Positions 37,016-50,500 of a DNA stretch of 64,000 nucleotides are shown here, one piece after another. The translations under genes and the position numbers were made by a program. The stretch is from Fasciolopsis buskii. Its lineage: Eukaryota; Platyhelminthes; Trematoda; Plagiorchiida; Fasciolidae. Under the pieces are notes generated by a model. It had not been told where the DNA came from and did no database searches. It was given only the letters and a program-made list of their open reading frames with translations. How positions within the stretch are numbered: the first letter of the stretch is position 1; every line of letters starts with the position of its first letter. The stretch is from the NCBI GenBank assembly GCA_008360955.1, contig LUCM01006773.1:7306-71305 (forward strand). The letters run 5' to 3'.

Positions 37016-40000
37016 AGCACTACTGAGAGCAAAAAAACCATTCTTTCGAATCGTGTGCCATCTTTAAGAAAAATAAGTTTTCTTGACCGGTGAAAAACTT
37101 CCGACGAGTTACCGTGTGATTCTTAATTGGGCTTATCATACATTCATATTCATGAAGATTCCAACGAGATTCTATTGGAAAGATATTCGAGTTAAGCCAA
37201 TGCAAATTAAAAGCAGAGTCGTCATCCCGACGATCGAACTAATCCACTCGGTAAAGGTTCTACAATTTCTTCCACATCATGGTTAAGCCGTTTCGATCCA
37301 AATTAAAGCCGCTATTTGACCCGAAAAAAGCACACATCAAAGAAGCATAATTGTGAGCAAGCATACCACATCCCGTCTAATTCATGTGGAAATATGGACC
37401 TTTTAGAAAAAAGCTGTTTTTTTCGGATCTCTGTCCAAACATTAGAATCAGGTGTTGAGCCGCCTTAATTTATTGAAATTCCCTGACAGTTACTAAAGAT
37501 TGGGCTGTGGCTTGAGTCTAACCCCATCAATTCGGAGGAGTTACTCCCTCCACATTCCGGTAACGCTACTAAGATACTGGCTTTCGGATGCTGCATTCTT
37601 GTCACCCTCAGCAGTTACGTCTTCTGAGCTACACGGTTAGACCGACCGGAGTACTGCGAGATGAACTCTATTCTTGACAGACAGTCGGATGTCATGAGGA
37701 CGTCACAAATATTCCAAATTGGTATTTCGAGCCTTCCTCATGCGCGATGAAACACTGTCCGACGCGAGATAACGCAGTGAAATGTAACCACCCAAGAAAC
37801 CAAAGGTAATAGCGACACCCAACATTATCATTCCAAGAACAAAATTATATTTGAGACCAACCTACAGCAGCATTTCACACTTCGAACGCAAAAGTGTGCC
37901 TCAAACAATCGCACAATCGCTACTGAGGAATATTTACAACTAATCGTAAACAAAGTCCATGCATTCCAAATCGCACGGTTTATAGTGTGAGTAAATGCCG
38001 ACTGAACTATTCTCACTTGAAGATCAAGCTACTACCACGATGAACTAAGTAACAAAGTTGAAAAGAAAGGGAATGGAACAGCACCCCTTAAGGAACACTA
38101 TTTCTCGTAGTGAACTCAGTTGATCGCTCGTCGTAAGTACGAACTCTGTTCGGGCGGCTCATATACGATCATTTGAAGAGTTCAAAGCATTTCTCTCCGC
38201 TACTGTTTGGACACATTCGAAGTCAGCAGTTGGCAGAATGGATTACACGGAAAGTTGCTTTTACATTAACGAAGACAACAATCGCGGACCTATGGAAATT
38301 GCGTGTTCAGAAGTTGGCGACCCAGTAAAAGTATGCTACATATAACCTCGATCGGTCGGGAAATCGGCTAGATTCTTACAAAACACATACCTATCGCGAG
38401 CACTAGAAAATGGGTAGATGCTGGCACTTTGCGACAATTAGCAAACTCATCCCAAGTGGCTTTCATATTTCTTTTAAATCGTTACAGCTACCTTTCCATA
38501 CCGTCTTTCAGGGACCTGTATTCTATCTTAACCTGACTCAAAAGGTTTTGCTACTTCCAACATCCAAACCTGACTGTCAAACTTAAAAAGGTGAGATAAT
38601 CAATCTGGTTCAATCTTTGTCGGAAGAACGTTTCGCCCATAACCACCGTTCTGGTAGAGGAATCACAACTACCTGCATTTTCTGATTTCAGATTATGTTT
38701 GGAAAGTTCAATGAGGAAGTGGACCAACTGAACTCCCAAAAGCCCTGACCGAGAATGAATTAGTGAGCCGTCAGATCTCTCAATCACCTCACTCAACCAG
38801 TTTTCGTGAACAAATGACAAAGTTGCAGCCATTGTCGACAACCGCATCTTCTTAACTCTGCTGAGCCATCTAGTTGATTCTCAAACTCCAAGTTAGCAGA
38901 CGTTTCCATGGTTTGCGTAGTTTATTGGATGTGGTGCCGAAGGGAGGGACCATCGAGCCTCTTGTAGGACAACATAAAGATACCCCTTGTTTATAAAGAT
39001 CACCACTACGCGAAATTTGCTGGCAGAAATTGTTTGACCTGCTGTCGATATTCTCTCAAATTCTGAAGATTGGATTGCATCGATAACCGACTATACGGTT
39101 GTGAATGAAATCCCAATAGCTATTTGTCGTCTAGAGGCAACTGTTTGCGACAGTTTCAACGCACAGGACAGCAAAACGTATTCCGTTTGCTTTTGTCTTC
39201 CACAAACAGCCAAGGTGGACGTTGAAATCAGTAGCAACAAGCATTTGTTAAACTTTGAAACAGTCCTTCGCAGCTCCAGCTATGCAATCGGGTAAGCGCG
39301 CAAATCGACACAACGGACAGGAAACTGCATTTAATTCAGCTGTTTTAACGCCTACAAATCTGTACAAAAGGCTACTGACTGTGATCAATATAATGGTGCA
39401 CAATGGTGCCTCGTGTATACGTACTCAACGTGTGCAGGATTCGGACCCAAGCATGTGCGCCACCAATTGAGATAAGAGGATGCTTCATTCGACACACTGG
39501 TTGCCCGCCCAAACCACGTAGACGCATGGTGTTCGCCGCAACGAGATTTTCGTAATCTGACTGCCAGAGCAGAAATTCCCATTGAACCAACCAGTGTCCA
39601 CTACTTGAAATCCACGCCGTAATTGGGTACGAAGTTTAACAGAGAACCGTTGGTACTTTCTATCGATTGAATATATGATTCACGTTCTACATTCCAATCC
39701 TGAATGTGATTGGATAATTCTAACAAGCAGCACACTCGTGATGCCTTGAGTTATCCCTAAATCAAAGGAAATGAGGTTAGCAATGTTATACGCATAGAGG
39801 ATGCTGGATATATCTGAGCGAATGACAATTTGCGGAAGTTGATGTAAGAGAACGGATTCTTCTTTTAACTCAGCAATCAAACCCACAAAACAGAAAAGAG
39901 AACTTAGTATGAAGACGTAACTGAGACTTCCATGGAGGGGTGAGCCCCTTTTGTCTTTTATGCATTGCCTTGCTTTTGCGAGTGCAATAATTAGCATTCT

Positions 40001-40539
40001 GCCATCAGATTAAATCCATTGTGTCACGAACCAGGTGAAACAAGACGAGAAAGTATTCTTTGGGTAGGGGGATTTTTCGTTAAGGCGGATGGCAGATGCC
40101 AACTGAAAACCGACGACTTCCAACATAGAGAAGAAACCCGAGATACTCCACCGTTATTTTTAATTTCTGGAAGTTTCTCAACCGGTACACTGCTTCACAG
40201 CATTTGTTCGCTGTGTCACCCTAAGGGGTTAAGCCGTTGGTTGTCCAGGAGTTGATATTACTCATCAAAAAGACCTCAGTTGATCCATACCAGTGCCTTA
40301 TCAGGCCTGACTACGTCATCGGTCTAAGGAGGCTATCGCGTACGGCTTTTTGGATATCGCAGGAACAAGTTATTGTAATGTTTCACGTGAATTGATCAAA
40401 TGACCAATATGTAGCTGCCTTCCGAAGTCTGCCATATCCACCATGAGTTACCCTACTACCTCGCAGCTAACTGCACCATGAAGTCGTGCAATTTTTATGT
40501 AACCATGCTTCGGAACAGGTGACGACTTGCCGCCCCATG
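37016..40539. other. no confirmed gene
   Basis: About 3.5 kb. One reverse frame at about 38663-38860 looks somewhat protein-like (FVHENWLSEVIERSDGSLIH, then LLGVQLVHFLIELSKHNL) and ends at a donor-like AATGCAG|GTAGTT, but I recognise no family and no partner exon. The reverse frame at 39680-39997 is hydrophobic but unsupported. Confidence 0.3.
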
Positions 40540-42750
40540 GCCGAGCGAGCTACACATGATGATTTACCTCAAGCTGAACAACTAACGATGCTTGGAAGGT
40601 CAATGGGTAGAGGCCTGACGAAGTAGTCTCCTGGTCCTCCAAGTCGGGGTTGATCTGAGCTAGCAGCTCAGTTGGAAAAACGAGTGGAAGACTAATTGAT
40701 TCAAGTAGATGGGCGCCCACTCAGCCATTCCCCGCAGCCTTGCGGTCAGGTTCTTGTCAGGACCAAAAGCTTTGGTTGAAAACCCTAATCGTTTTTCTGT
40801 TTAGCGGCTGGACTCCCTAGCAGTATCCGTCCATTATTCCCCATGAGTTACACGCCTACAAATAATTCCATACTGCATCGGTCGTCGTGCAGGCTAATCA
40901 GGACCGCGCTGCCCATTGCATCGAGCGGGGTGGGTAGTGATAAGTATGCTATTGCTCAGAGTCCCCTCGCTCTTATTCAACATGTCTATTATGTTTCCAA
41001 CCCAATCTCTTTGCCCCTTCTGCCTACCCATAATGTGCCCACTGATAACACGCCCGATACTCTTAACGGTTCGTTGTCACGTAGTGTAGTAGGTGGTTTT
41101 CAGTCTGTTAGCTCACATATTCTCAAGCCTCGTCAGCCTCTGCATCTCGGTTCCTTCAATGTGCGCACTTTAATGCAGGCTGGCCAACAGATGTGTTTGG
41201 CTCTGAGAGTGGACTCACTTTCGATTGATGTCTGCTGTGTGAGTGAAACATGAATTCAAGATTCGGGTAGAGTAATCCAATTAACTGCGCCTAACATCTC
41301 GTCGATATACTTATTGTGCATCTCAGGAGACGAAGCAGCCTAAGCTGTGGGTCCACGAGGGGTAGGAATTGTCACAAGTGCGAAGGCTGAAACGGACCTT
41401 TAAACTGGATCCCGGTAGACAAGTTTTACGATGACCTCGTCACTCTTGTTCGAAAGAGCAAAGGCTGTGATATTGTAGTAGTGGCAGGTGATTTTAATGA
41501 ATAAGTTGGAAAACTTAGTGCCACGGAGTCCTGTTTAGACGGGCGCTTTGCCTTGCATGCTCAGCGAACTGATAACGGGGAAAGACTTCTCCGGGTTTGT
41601 GCAGACAATCGCTCATTCCTGTCTAGCACGACTTTCCGACAAAGTTTGCGTCGCACAGCGCCACGGCGCTCTAACTCGACAGGTCGACCATATTGCAATT
41701 AACTACCGTTGGCGTGGTTCAGTCCAGAACTGTAGATTGTACTTAACCACGTGCGTCGAATCGGACCATGTGTTAGTTTTATTGCGATTTTTGCTGCAGC
41801 CCAATGGCTACCGACGCAGACTGGAAGCCTCGTTGGCCACAGGACGTCTGTCTGATTTGGCTGTTCACAACAGCTATGAACAGAGACCACCCAACGAACT
41901 AGGAACCTCGAATAGCACTGGGATCAAATCAAGCAAGCGATCGCCTGTGGTTCTAGATCTAGCGTTCATCAAAGGCACTGGATCTCGCAAGGGTCGCTGG
42001 GTCTAATGGAACAGAAGCAGCAGCTTCCCAATTACAAAGGGGTGGACAAGATGCGTCCACAGTTGCAGCGTCAGATGACGATAAGCCTTAAGACTGAACG
42101 TGAAAACTGGTAGGCTAAGCTGACCGAAGAAATGGAATTGGCAGCCACTTCAGGTAACAGTCAAAGACTGTTTGAGCTTATGCACGACAGCGGTGGGCAT
42201 CGAACTTCGGTTAGTGGAGTCGTGTGCAATAGATATAAAAAACTCATCCACAGTAGACAACAAAGGCTGGACAGTTGGAATGAACACTAAGGATCGGTCT
42301 GAATTCAGCAGCTGCGATTCCTTGGGAAGTGCCTCTTGACCCCAAACGAAAGAGGAGGTAGAGTCGAATATTTGACTACTAAAATGGGGAAAATGGCGGG
42401 TCCAGAAAACTTTTCCAGCTTTCCCGAATTATGTAAAGAATCCCTAATAAAAGTGCTTACCTCTTTGATTCTTGCAACGAGGGACGTATTCTGTTGTCGT
42501 GGAGTGGGTCACTGGTTGCACCCATTTTCAAGAAGGGCACACGGAGTGACTGTGGCAATTATCGAGGGATTAGCTTAATTCCAATAGTTACTAAGGTGTT
42601 AGCTTCGATAATGCTGCGTCGTTTGACACCGGTTCGCGAGGGTAACACCCGCAAACAGCAAACCGGAGTTCGTCCAGGTCGAGGTTGCATTGATCAGATA
42701 TTCAACCGAAACGCGTCAAACATCGAAGAAACTAGCATGTGTAATGAACT
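40540..42750 (+). mobile_element. RTE-type LINE, longest copy (5' region, EN, RT start)
   Basis: Begins with a 5' region shared with the copy at 46935-47290 (reverse), including an upstream LIRTALPIASSGVGSDKY stretch. Endonuclease starts LGSFNVRTLMQAGQQ near 41150 and continues with VDVCCVSET-type sequence near 41225 and VVVAGDFN near 41485. The VDHIAINYRWRGSV block is near 41685 and SDH is recognisable as ESDHVLV near 41758. RT entry: CGNYRGISLIPIVTKVL near 42555 and RPGRGCIDQIF near 42680. It then breaks off into a TATC microsatellite; the catalytic FADD/YADD part is missing. Several frameshifts and stops, so inactive. Confidence 0.85.
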
Positions 42751-42805
42751 TGGAACACTGTCACTCTTCTCTACACTTTCTCACTTATCGTCATTATCGT
42801 GCATT

Positions 42806-42922
42806 ATCTATCTACCTATCTAGCATCACCTATCTATCTAGCTATCATCTATCTATCTATCTACCTATCTATCATCCATCTAGTTATCATCTATCTATCT
42901 ATCTATTTATCTATAATCATCT
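42806..42922 (+). repeat. (TATC)n microsatellite, interrupted
   Basis: TATC units with TACC and CATC interruptions, directly after the truncated RTE copy. Confidence 0.95.
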
Positions 42923-44480
42923 AGACAGCCAACGCTAAAATGACGCAAATGCTGGTCGCAGAGTAGTAATCAATATCACTAAACTGCTATGCCGTGGGGA
43001 ACTTGTTGCTGTACTTCCCGAAAGTCCAGTTTGGAAATAAAAGAGTACGCTGATGCGATCTCACTGGGTCTCCTTTAACTGTCTGCACGGGTATCATTCG
43101 AAGTAAGGGCCAAGCTACTAACGTGTTTATCACTGATTACCATAGGCAGCCGTTCAGAGACAAACGCGAAATGGCCGAAAGGCTGCTATGCGGAAGCGGT
43201 TTTGGTTGACCTGAGCGGGCGGGTACATTTACTGTGGAGGTGATTCTCATAAACTGATCCGGTTGACGAACAGAATAAACGTGACATCCTACCAAATATA
43301 ATTACGTAATCAAGTGTTTATCTGACACAATTTTTTTGCGTTTGTCGTGTTACAAAATAACAGAGATTTAGATCGCACGGTGTGCACGGAGTCAACCGGG
43401 AGTGGATGGGGGTAGAACTACCTCCTCGAAGTACGGAGACAAACGAGGGAGACAGAAACGATGAGGTGTTGGCCGAACAAAAGTATACATGTTCTCTTAG
43501 GTGAATTCGGGGAAGGAGGATAAAGAAATAAAACGAAAGAGGAATATGCGAATGAATAAATAAGTAGATAGGCAATAAGCTCTGTGAACATTGACGAAAA
43601 GTAGAGAAGTCACATGATGAGGGATGGACAAATAAAGTTAGAATGCGAGTACTAGGTACTAGATATACACGCGAAAGAGTACAGCATAGAAACCAAAAAT
43701 GTCAAACGATAAAAAGGCCGGTGCATATACTTGCACGCGCTTAGGGGACCGAAACCGGAACAAAGCGTGAATTGTGAATTTGCGAATGACCATGATGAAC
43801 AAATAAATAATCATGGCCGGAACACGGTGGTGGATTGAGTGGAAGGATAGAGAGAATAAAACTGAGAAAATGAGAGTGCATGCCGAGACAATCACTGACA
43901 AATGAGCGTGCATGAAGGCGCATGTAAAGGTGTCCGAATGAAGTCATACTAGGCAAAAATCGAACAAATAAAGCGGATTGCAGAGTGGCCATTCCCGTAG
44001 TTGTACGGAGATCAGATAAACAACGCGCGATCAGCTAGTTAGCTGATACGACACGACAAAAACAACAACAAAAACGCGAGGTAGGCTGGCCGTGAGTAAA
44101 TCCAGTAGGACAACAGACCAGCGATGAGATTGCACAGCTACTGTCGCGATTGCGCCGATCACGAATAAAAGGAAGGAAGGAAGGAAGGAAGGAAGGAAGG
44201 AATGAAGAAAGAAAGAAAGGAACCGTGACATCAGTAATCTAAATGTACACGAAATTATTACCGCACGTTCAGCGGATGGTGTGGATGGGAGGACGGATTT
44301 GGGGAAGAAGGGAATAGAATAAAAAATAAACTAGTTGAAAGCGAACCGGTACAAGAGCTAATCAATCAGTGTACGATTGCGTCTGCAGATCTGACCAGGA
44401 TAGAATGCGAGCAGCGTAAGCACTTTGTGTGAGGGGATGTGAGGCAATCAGGCTCATCCGAACGTTTGTTCTCGTGTGAA
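42923..44480. other. no gene seen; probable 3' flank of RPTOR
   Basis: Downstream of the RPTOR stop on the minus strand. Contains a (GGAA)n run at 44171-44220 that continues into GAAA units. No AATAAA in minus orientation was noticed near the stop codon. Confidence 0.4.
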
Positions 44481-44558
44481 TTATGCCCGCGAAGTACGAC
44501 GAGCCTCGGCACTGAGGAGTGTGACAGATTTGTCCTTTGCACCGAACGCGATTAACGG
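44481..44558 (-). CDS. RPTOR: RPTOR terminal coding exon (exon 8)
   Basis: Acceptor attccacacag|CCG, phase 0, then PLIAFGAKDKSVTLLSAEAR and a stop (TAA, 44481-44483). This is the last WD40 strand pair, equivalent to the LAVGSNDYYISVYS end of vertebrate Raptor. It joins in frame to AVHPNK of exon 7. Confidence 0.85.
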   Translation of the reverse strand, partial: PLIAFGAKDKSVTLLSAEARRTSRA

Positions 44559-47500
44559 CTGTGTGGAATATGGACGGAACAGATCATCAGAAAGACTGAA
44601 ACTATTAGCAAATTGATCCAAAGAGATGGAAGACTAGATTCAGATCAAAGTTTTTACTTTACACGCTTGAAGCATCGTTTAATCTTTTATTGAAATGATG
44701 TACATCATTCTTCGGAAGGGGGCTACGGCCATCAGAGGGCTGCCAAGTGGGGAAGTTAAACGGCGATGGGGAGATTCTAACACGCGACCTTATCCGCTTG
44801 ACTACCGCCGGTCTGGAAGGAATATGCGACACAGCCACCAGTGCCCACTACACAGGGGGGAGGGAGGGAGCCAGCAACTGTGACTCCGAAATTCGGAGTA
44901 GCAATGAACCACATAATATTTCATTGCGCCAGATGTGGCAACCAGTCGAGCGACAGCGCGATGGTATCCCGCCGAAGTGACCTGTGGATACACTTGTGCA
45001 TAATCGATCAAAAGCCAAAATCACAAACCAGGATCGAGTCAGCGATTCGCTTATCGAGAAGATGCCCTACCAATGCGCTACCGATTCGAAGAGTGGTATG
45101 TCAAGCGTAAGATAATGATCCACTTGAAACTTTAATGATACCCTGAACGCCGGAGTACCGATTAGACAGTCGCTTGTGATAGCAGCATTAGATGTAAACC
45201 ACCGCGGCATGGCTATATACGAAGCCACATTTTCATGGGAGATAGCTGTGAGGTGTATTCAATAAATCCATTGGCCAAATGTAACAATGCGATTTCAAAA
45301 CTGACTAGTGCATTTGCGCGATCTTTTGACATTCAATTTATCCCGTAATACTATCAAAAGTCACTTTTCTCGGAAACGCCATCGCGTTATGGCAACACGG
45401 TACAACAGGGAAACCACATTCAATGTGAGACTAACAGCCTTAGGCAATGGCCCGTTCGTTCGGCTGAAGAGCGCCAAACGTAGATGCTCGACCATCTTAT
45501 CAAGGAATGACATTCTTAAAACAACAAAAAACCATATTCGTGGCATTGATTCCAAAAGATGAACGGATTGGTACAGCATGAGCGAGTAACATGTCTTGTG
45601 TACAAACAATCCGCTGCTACGTTTTGCGACCTTCGGGTTCACCGTAGGACAAAGAGGATTATTTGTGTCACTTAGTCAAACAATCATGATGATGGACAAA
45701 CCAAACATCCGAACAGGTGGGACGGTGGTAACGTGAATCAAACGACTTCGTTCAAAGGTCAGTAAGAAACCAGTTAAAATATTAGGTGAGCTCAAAACAG
45801 AAAGGAAGGATGAACTACATTAGGAAGTGAATGAGATCGGTTCAACTTATACAATTATTAACTTTACACAGATATGCGCTGGTCTTGGCTCCCATCTAGC
45901 AACATCAAACAATAACGAAAGAAAAATTAGATAACAAGTCAGAAAAGGTATATCTAGGCAGAATCGTTACAAATGCAGGAAGGCCATTGATCGTGGCATT
46001 CAGTCATATCAGTTACTGCCTCCGAAACAGTAACCTAACTGGACTTATTTCGCCCGGCTAGAGTTTCCATACATTTTTTCCATGACATCGATCGACAATC
46101 TCGAGCAGTTACCCGCTACCGAGTATTCATTTTCCGTCATGTACAACACACGTCCCAACTACCTATCGGTTTAGTTCAGTTCTTACAACCGCTAATCCCG
46201 CATCAACTAGCTCTGGTTTAGCCGCTAACTCACAGGACCAATAATAGGTTGAAGAAGAGAAAAGATTGCGAACGCAAGAATGCCACTGAATGCGACACTC
46301 AGCCATATCACTCACTGTCTCCAACCATCTCTTTGGAAGGGGAAGGATCTCGTCGACCCCAAACCGGTAGCCTAAGTACACACGAGCCACCATTTAAAAT
46401 GGAGATAATAACCAGGTCAAAATAACTTGCGTCCAACAAACTTAGTCCGTATTCCATCTGAGCGTTTTTCAAGATCAAGCAAAGAATGTGAACGTTCTCT
46501 TCGAGTTCCACAGAAAACTTAAAGCTTTGTGCCTGAGAAATCGGTCATGGCAAATGGTGAATATGTCACCGACATTGCATTCGTATAATGCTGCCAAAAT
46601 GGTCACGGACGCTGCTTTTTGTATCATACGGAACCTATAAAAATCCTAGCTAAATTGGAGTCTGGCGAACTAACCATTGCCACTCCGTCTATCTGTCTGC
46701 AGAATGTGCCGTCAATAAATAATCGAATCATGAAAGTTCATGAAAATAGTAATTTACAAACACTGTCCAGGAGGAATACTCAGATGCAACCGGCTAGTCA
46801 CAACTCAGTCACAGATAATGCGAGTCGGAAATTAGAAGGGCTCCCTGTAGAAAAGATGCTGGAGACAATCGGGCGAGCGATACTTCCAACACCACAGAAA
46901 GGGCTTTTTTTCTGGGAACCATAATCGAAGAAGTTGACTCAAGAGATTGGCCTACAAGGCAATAGAGCGTTAACACAGCACGTGGGACTTCGAACAGAAG
47001 CATATTTATCACTAACCCCTTCATCCGATGCAATGGGCAGTGCAGTTCTAATTACCCCGTGCGATGACCAATATAGTAGGGAAATCTTTGCAGACGTGCA
47101 GCTCATTGAAGGTAGTAATGATGGGGATTCATCCACTAAGCAGGGGAACGACTAAGGCTCTCAACCAAGGCCTTCGGTTTCAACAAGAACTTGACCACAA
47201 GGCGGCGGTGACTGGCTGAGTGTGGGCCCAACTGTCTGAATGTCCGGCGAGAGCACCTAGAAGAATGCAATCCTTGTGACGTACTTGTTTTGGTACAGGT
47301 TTTATCGATTAAAATAACGACAACATGTCAGAGTTATAAGAATATGCATTGCACATTTATCATCCGAATAGATTTGACGCCAATTTCTTCAAGCACAAAC
47401 AACAGATCGATGGAATCATTGAATCCCCTGTACGACACATTCCAGGTGGCAATAAGGATAAATTTCCTGCAAACCTTTAAGAAAAAAACTAAACATGTAT

Positions 47501-50500
47501 ACATCAATCCTGATTGCGCAGCTTACGGAGAGCAACCGGGTCACGTGTGTGGTTATCTATCTTTCACAGGTCACGGCGACCCCATTTAGGGCGAGTATGC
47601 GACAAATAAGGTCTAGGAACCCGCCTGGTAATGATGCTAAAAACCGAACAAAAAGGTGAGCAACGAATCACAAATGTAGAAAGCTTCTCAAACATTCTTT
47701 GCAACATAGAAAACCAGACGATAAATTTAAAGTGATTTAGGTGTACGACATGACACAGACCCAAATATTTGCCTTAAAGAGGCTTAGAAGGGCAGTAAAT
47801 TGACACAAAATGCACGTATGAAAAACGATAACCAGATGCCTATTTGATACAGAAACCCGAGGGACTTCTGCATCTTTATCCAATGACAATTACGTTTTTA
47901 CTTTCTAAACTTATGTTTCCCTATTTTCTCTCACCTACACACACGCACACGCACACGCACAAACACAAGTACAAAAGTACATAATCCATGCAAAATGTTA
48001 GATAGCTGAAGAGCACTTGACTCACTTTGTTCGGATGCACAGCAATCGAGATAGGTGTGCTGTTTGGTTTTAGAATGGAATGTACACTACCGTCGTGAAT
48101 ACGATGCACGCGGACCTCCCGAAACGAACCGCCGACACCGGCAACCAGAATATGCGCAGTTGTCGACATCAAATCGACCTGAATGTGCCCAAGTGCGTGT
48201 AAGAGATCGGGAAAAATGAAGGGGATAGATATGTCGGGACAAAAAATGCGCGGACAAGGAAATGACTAATTGGCAAAACAGCAGGGGGTGTGATTGAATC
48301 AAAACACACGAAATGCGCAAAATCATGCCAGATTGTACCCTGATCGAAATCTGACCACTAGCGATTTGAAACCATTAATCCTTACATCAGAAGTTTCATC
48401 ATAAACAATTACGTGATATATTTTAAGTCATTCAGATCCGCGAATTTTGACGATTGAGGAGCACAGTTATGTCAGCGGTAAACAACTAATTTAGAGGTTA
48501 TGCTAAGGTGTTGCGATCAATGTCGATGTTATGCTGACAGAAAATTGATCATTAGCAAGTAACTGGAGAAAATAATTTGACTATGACCGATCAAACTACA
48601 CGAGTGGCTAAAAATATGAACGTGCAACCGGGATTGGTGGTTGTCAAACCCTCAACGTGGAGGGCTTTTAACACGAGGGCCATGGGCCCGAATCTTTTCA
48701 CAATCGGTCAGATTTCCCACTTGGAAGTACTCATTTGGCCGAAATTCTCTTCCAAAAATGACGTATCCTGTTATTTGATGAACGAAAAAAAGAACTATTG
48801 AATTATTAAGAACGACGATATGATGCAATTGAGTGGCGGATCAGAAGATATTTTCAGTTTTTCAGTGGATTGAGACTTTCCGGGGTCTTAAACGTACATA
48901 TCTGTGACCGTTATACCATACTTATCAGGTTATGTCAAACAAAAGCTAACGAGGATCTCGAAGCCTGTATAGTTCAATCGAGCATAGGTAAAAAATGAAG
49001 GAATGTCAGCCCTTTTTCTTATTTTCTCGCATTTTTATTATTCATTGAAAATCGCCTGGATTACCGTTTATGCCTTACTTCTTATGCTTCCTGCGGGGTA
49101 CCTAGTGTGAAAAGACAGGCTAAAAACACTAGAAGTGAAGCGGAACAAAATCTCAATCGAAGCCATCTGGCATACAGGCACGAGAGCGAGGACATGGAAT
49201 GACCATCAAGTCGTAGCCTAAGGAACAAATGGATAACGGATGGCCATATTTGATCTACAACCAATTGACTAGATTGAAAGGATCAGAACCGATGAAAAGA
49301 TAACCAGCCTCCGATGATATGTTTATGCATATTTAAGGGATGCTTGAAGAATAACTGCAGTGCAAGGAGTAAGACACGTAGCCACCAAGGTCCACCACAC
49401 AGAGCTGGGTGGGACCAACAACCGCGACTCTGAAACGTGGAGGACCAGAGAACAACACAATGTCTCAGGTGTGGTAACGAGAGGGACGACAGCGAAATAA
49501 CAGTCGGAAACTCGTGTCCACCTAATATCCGACTATCGAATAAAGATAGTATACACTGGAGTAGTAACATCGGTCCTGCTATATAACTCGGAAACAGGAC
49601 CGCTGGATGAAGGAGTACGAAGGCTTTCGGTGCCTGAACATCGTCGCCTTCATTGTATTGGTAGAACTTTCTCAGTAGGAGAGAAACTGAGTTTGAATGG
49701 ATTGAGACGGTCCCGCTGTTTAACGCATTTCCACTGAACGTCTATTTCATTGAACGTTGTTGTCCGAGGCAGGCAGTAGGTTGTTTGGTCGGTGGAAAAT
49801 ATATACCAGCCATAACCAATAGACTGACCCATGTGGATCGAGTAGGATTACGAGGTTTGGAGTCTACCAGACCTTTCAAACGATGACTGGAGACAATTGA
49901 TGTGATTGAATGTCAAATTCAGTGGCGCTCTCGTAGTCGAGGTCTTTCCTCTTCCGGATATTGGTCTTTCACTAAAATAACGATTCACTAACCCTCGTTT
50001 TGTTCTTTTTTGAGTAGATGGTGCTAATGAAACCGAAGCACGTTAGTGCAAAGTTAATAGTTGTGAAAACGGAACTTCTTTCTGTGCATCGCCTCAAGGA
50101 CGACAAAATACACTGATAACTACACTGCAATCTGTGATTCTACGCCGCCCCCTCTAGGAGACTCTAGGTCACGCGACTGCCATTATACGCGTTTGATTTA
50201 TGTAACGAAATAACTATCCAGTCCTTTTTGTTTGAACATTGATTCCAAATTCCAGATATATTCACCTTGGCAAACAAGGACTAAGAATTATGGTGCCGAC
50301 CTCGATCCCCCAGTCTCACGGCTGTTGGCCGTGGTCTGTGACAATATTTTCCATTGATTTATTATCCCAGCATGGTTGGGTCTCAGGGTCCAAGATAGCT
50401 GCTTCAACTAAACGCCCCTTAGAAATGAACTCAAATGACCATACGTCTCAAATACCGTTGCTACGAAAGTCCTACTCATTGTGATGGGAGTATTTCCACC

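Noticed and set aside
47921..48025. Extension of RPTOR exon 7 into a CVCVCV-rich tail
   Set aside because: It lies beyond a strong donor (AAA|GTGAGT) and derives from an ACACGC run in the intron.
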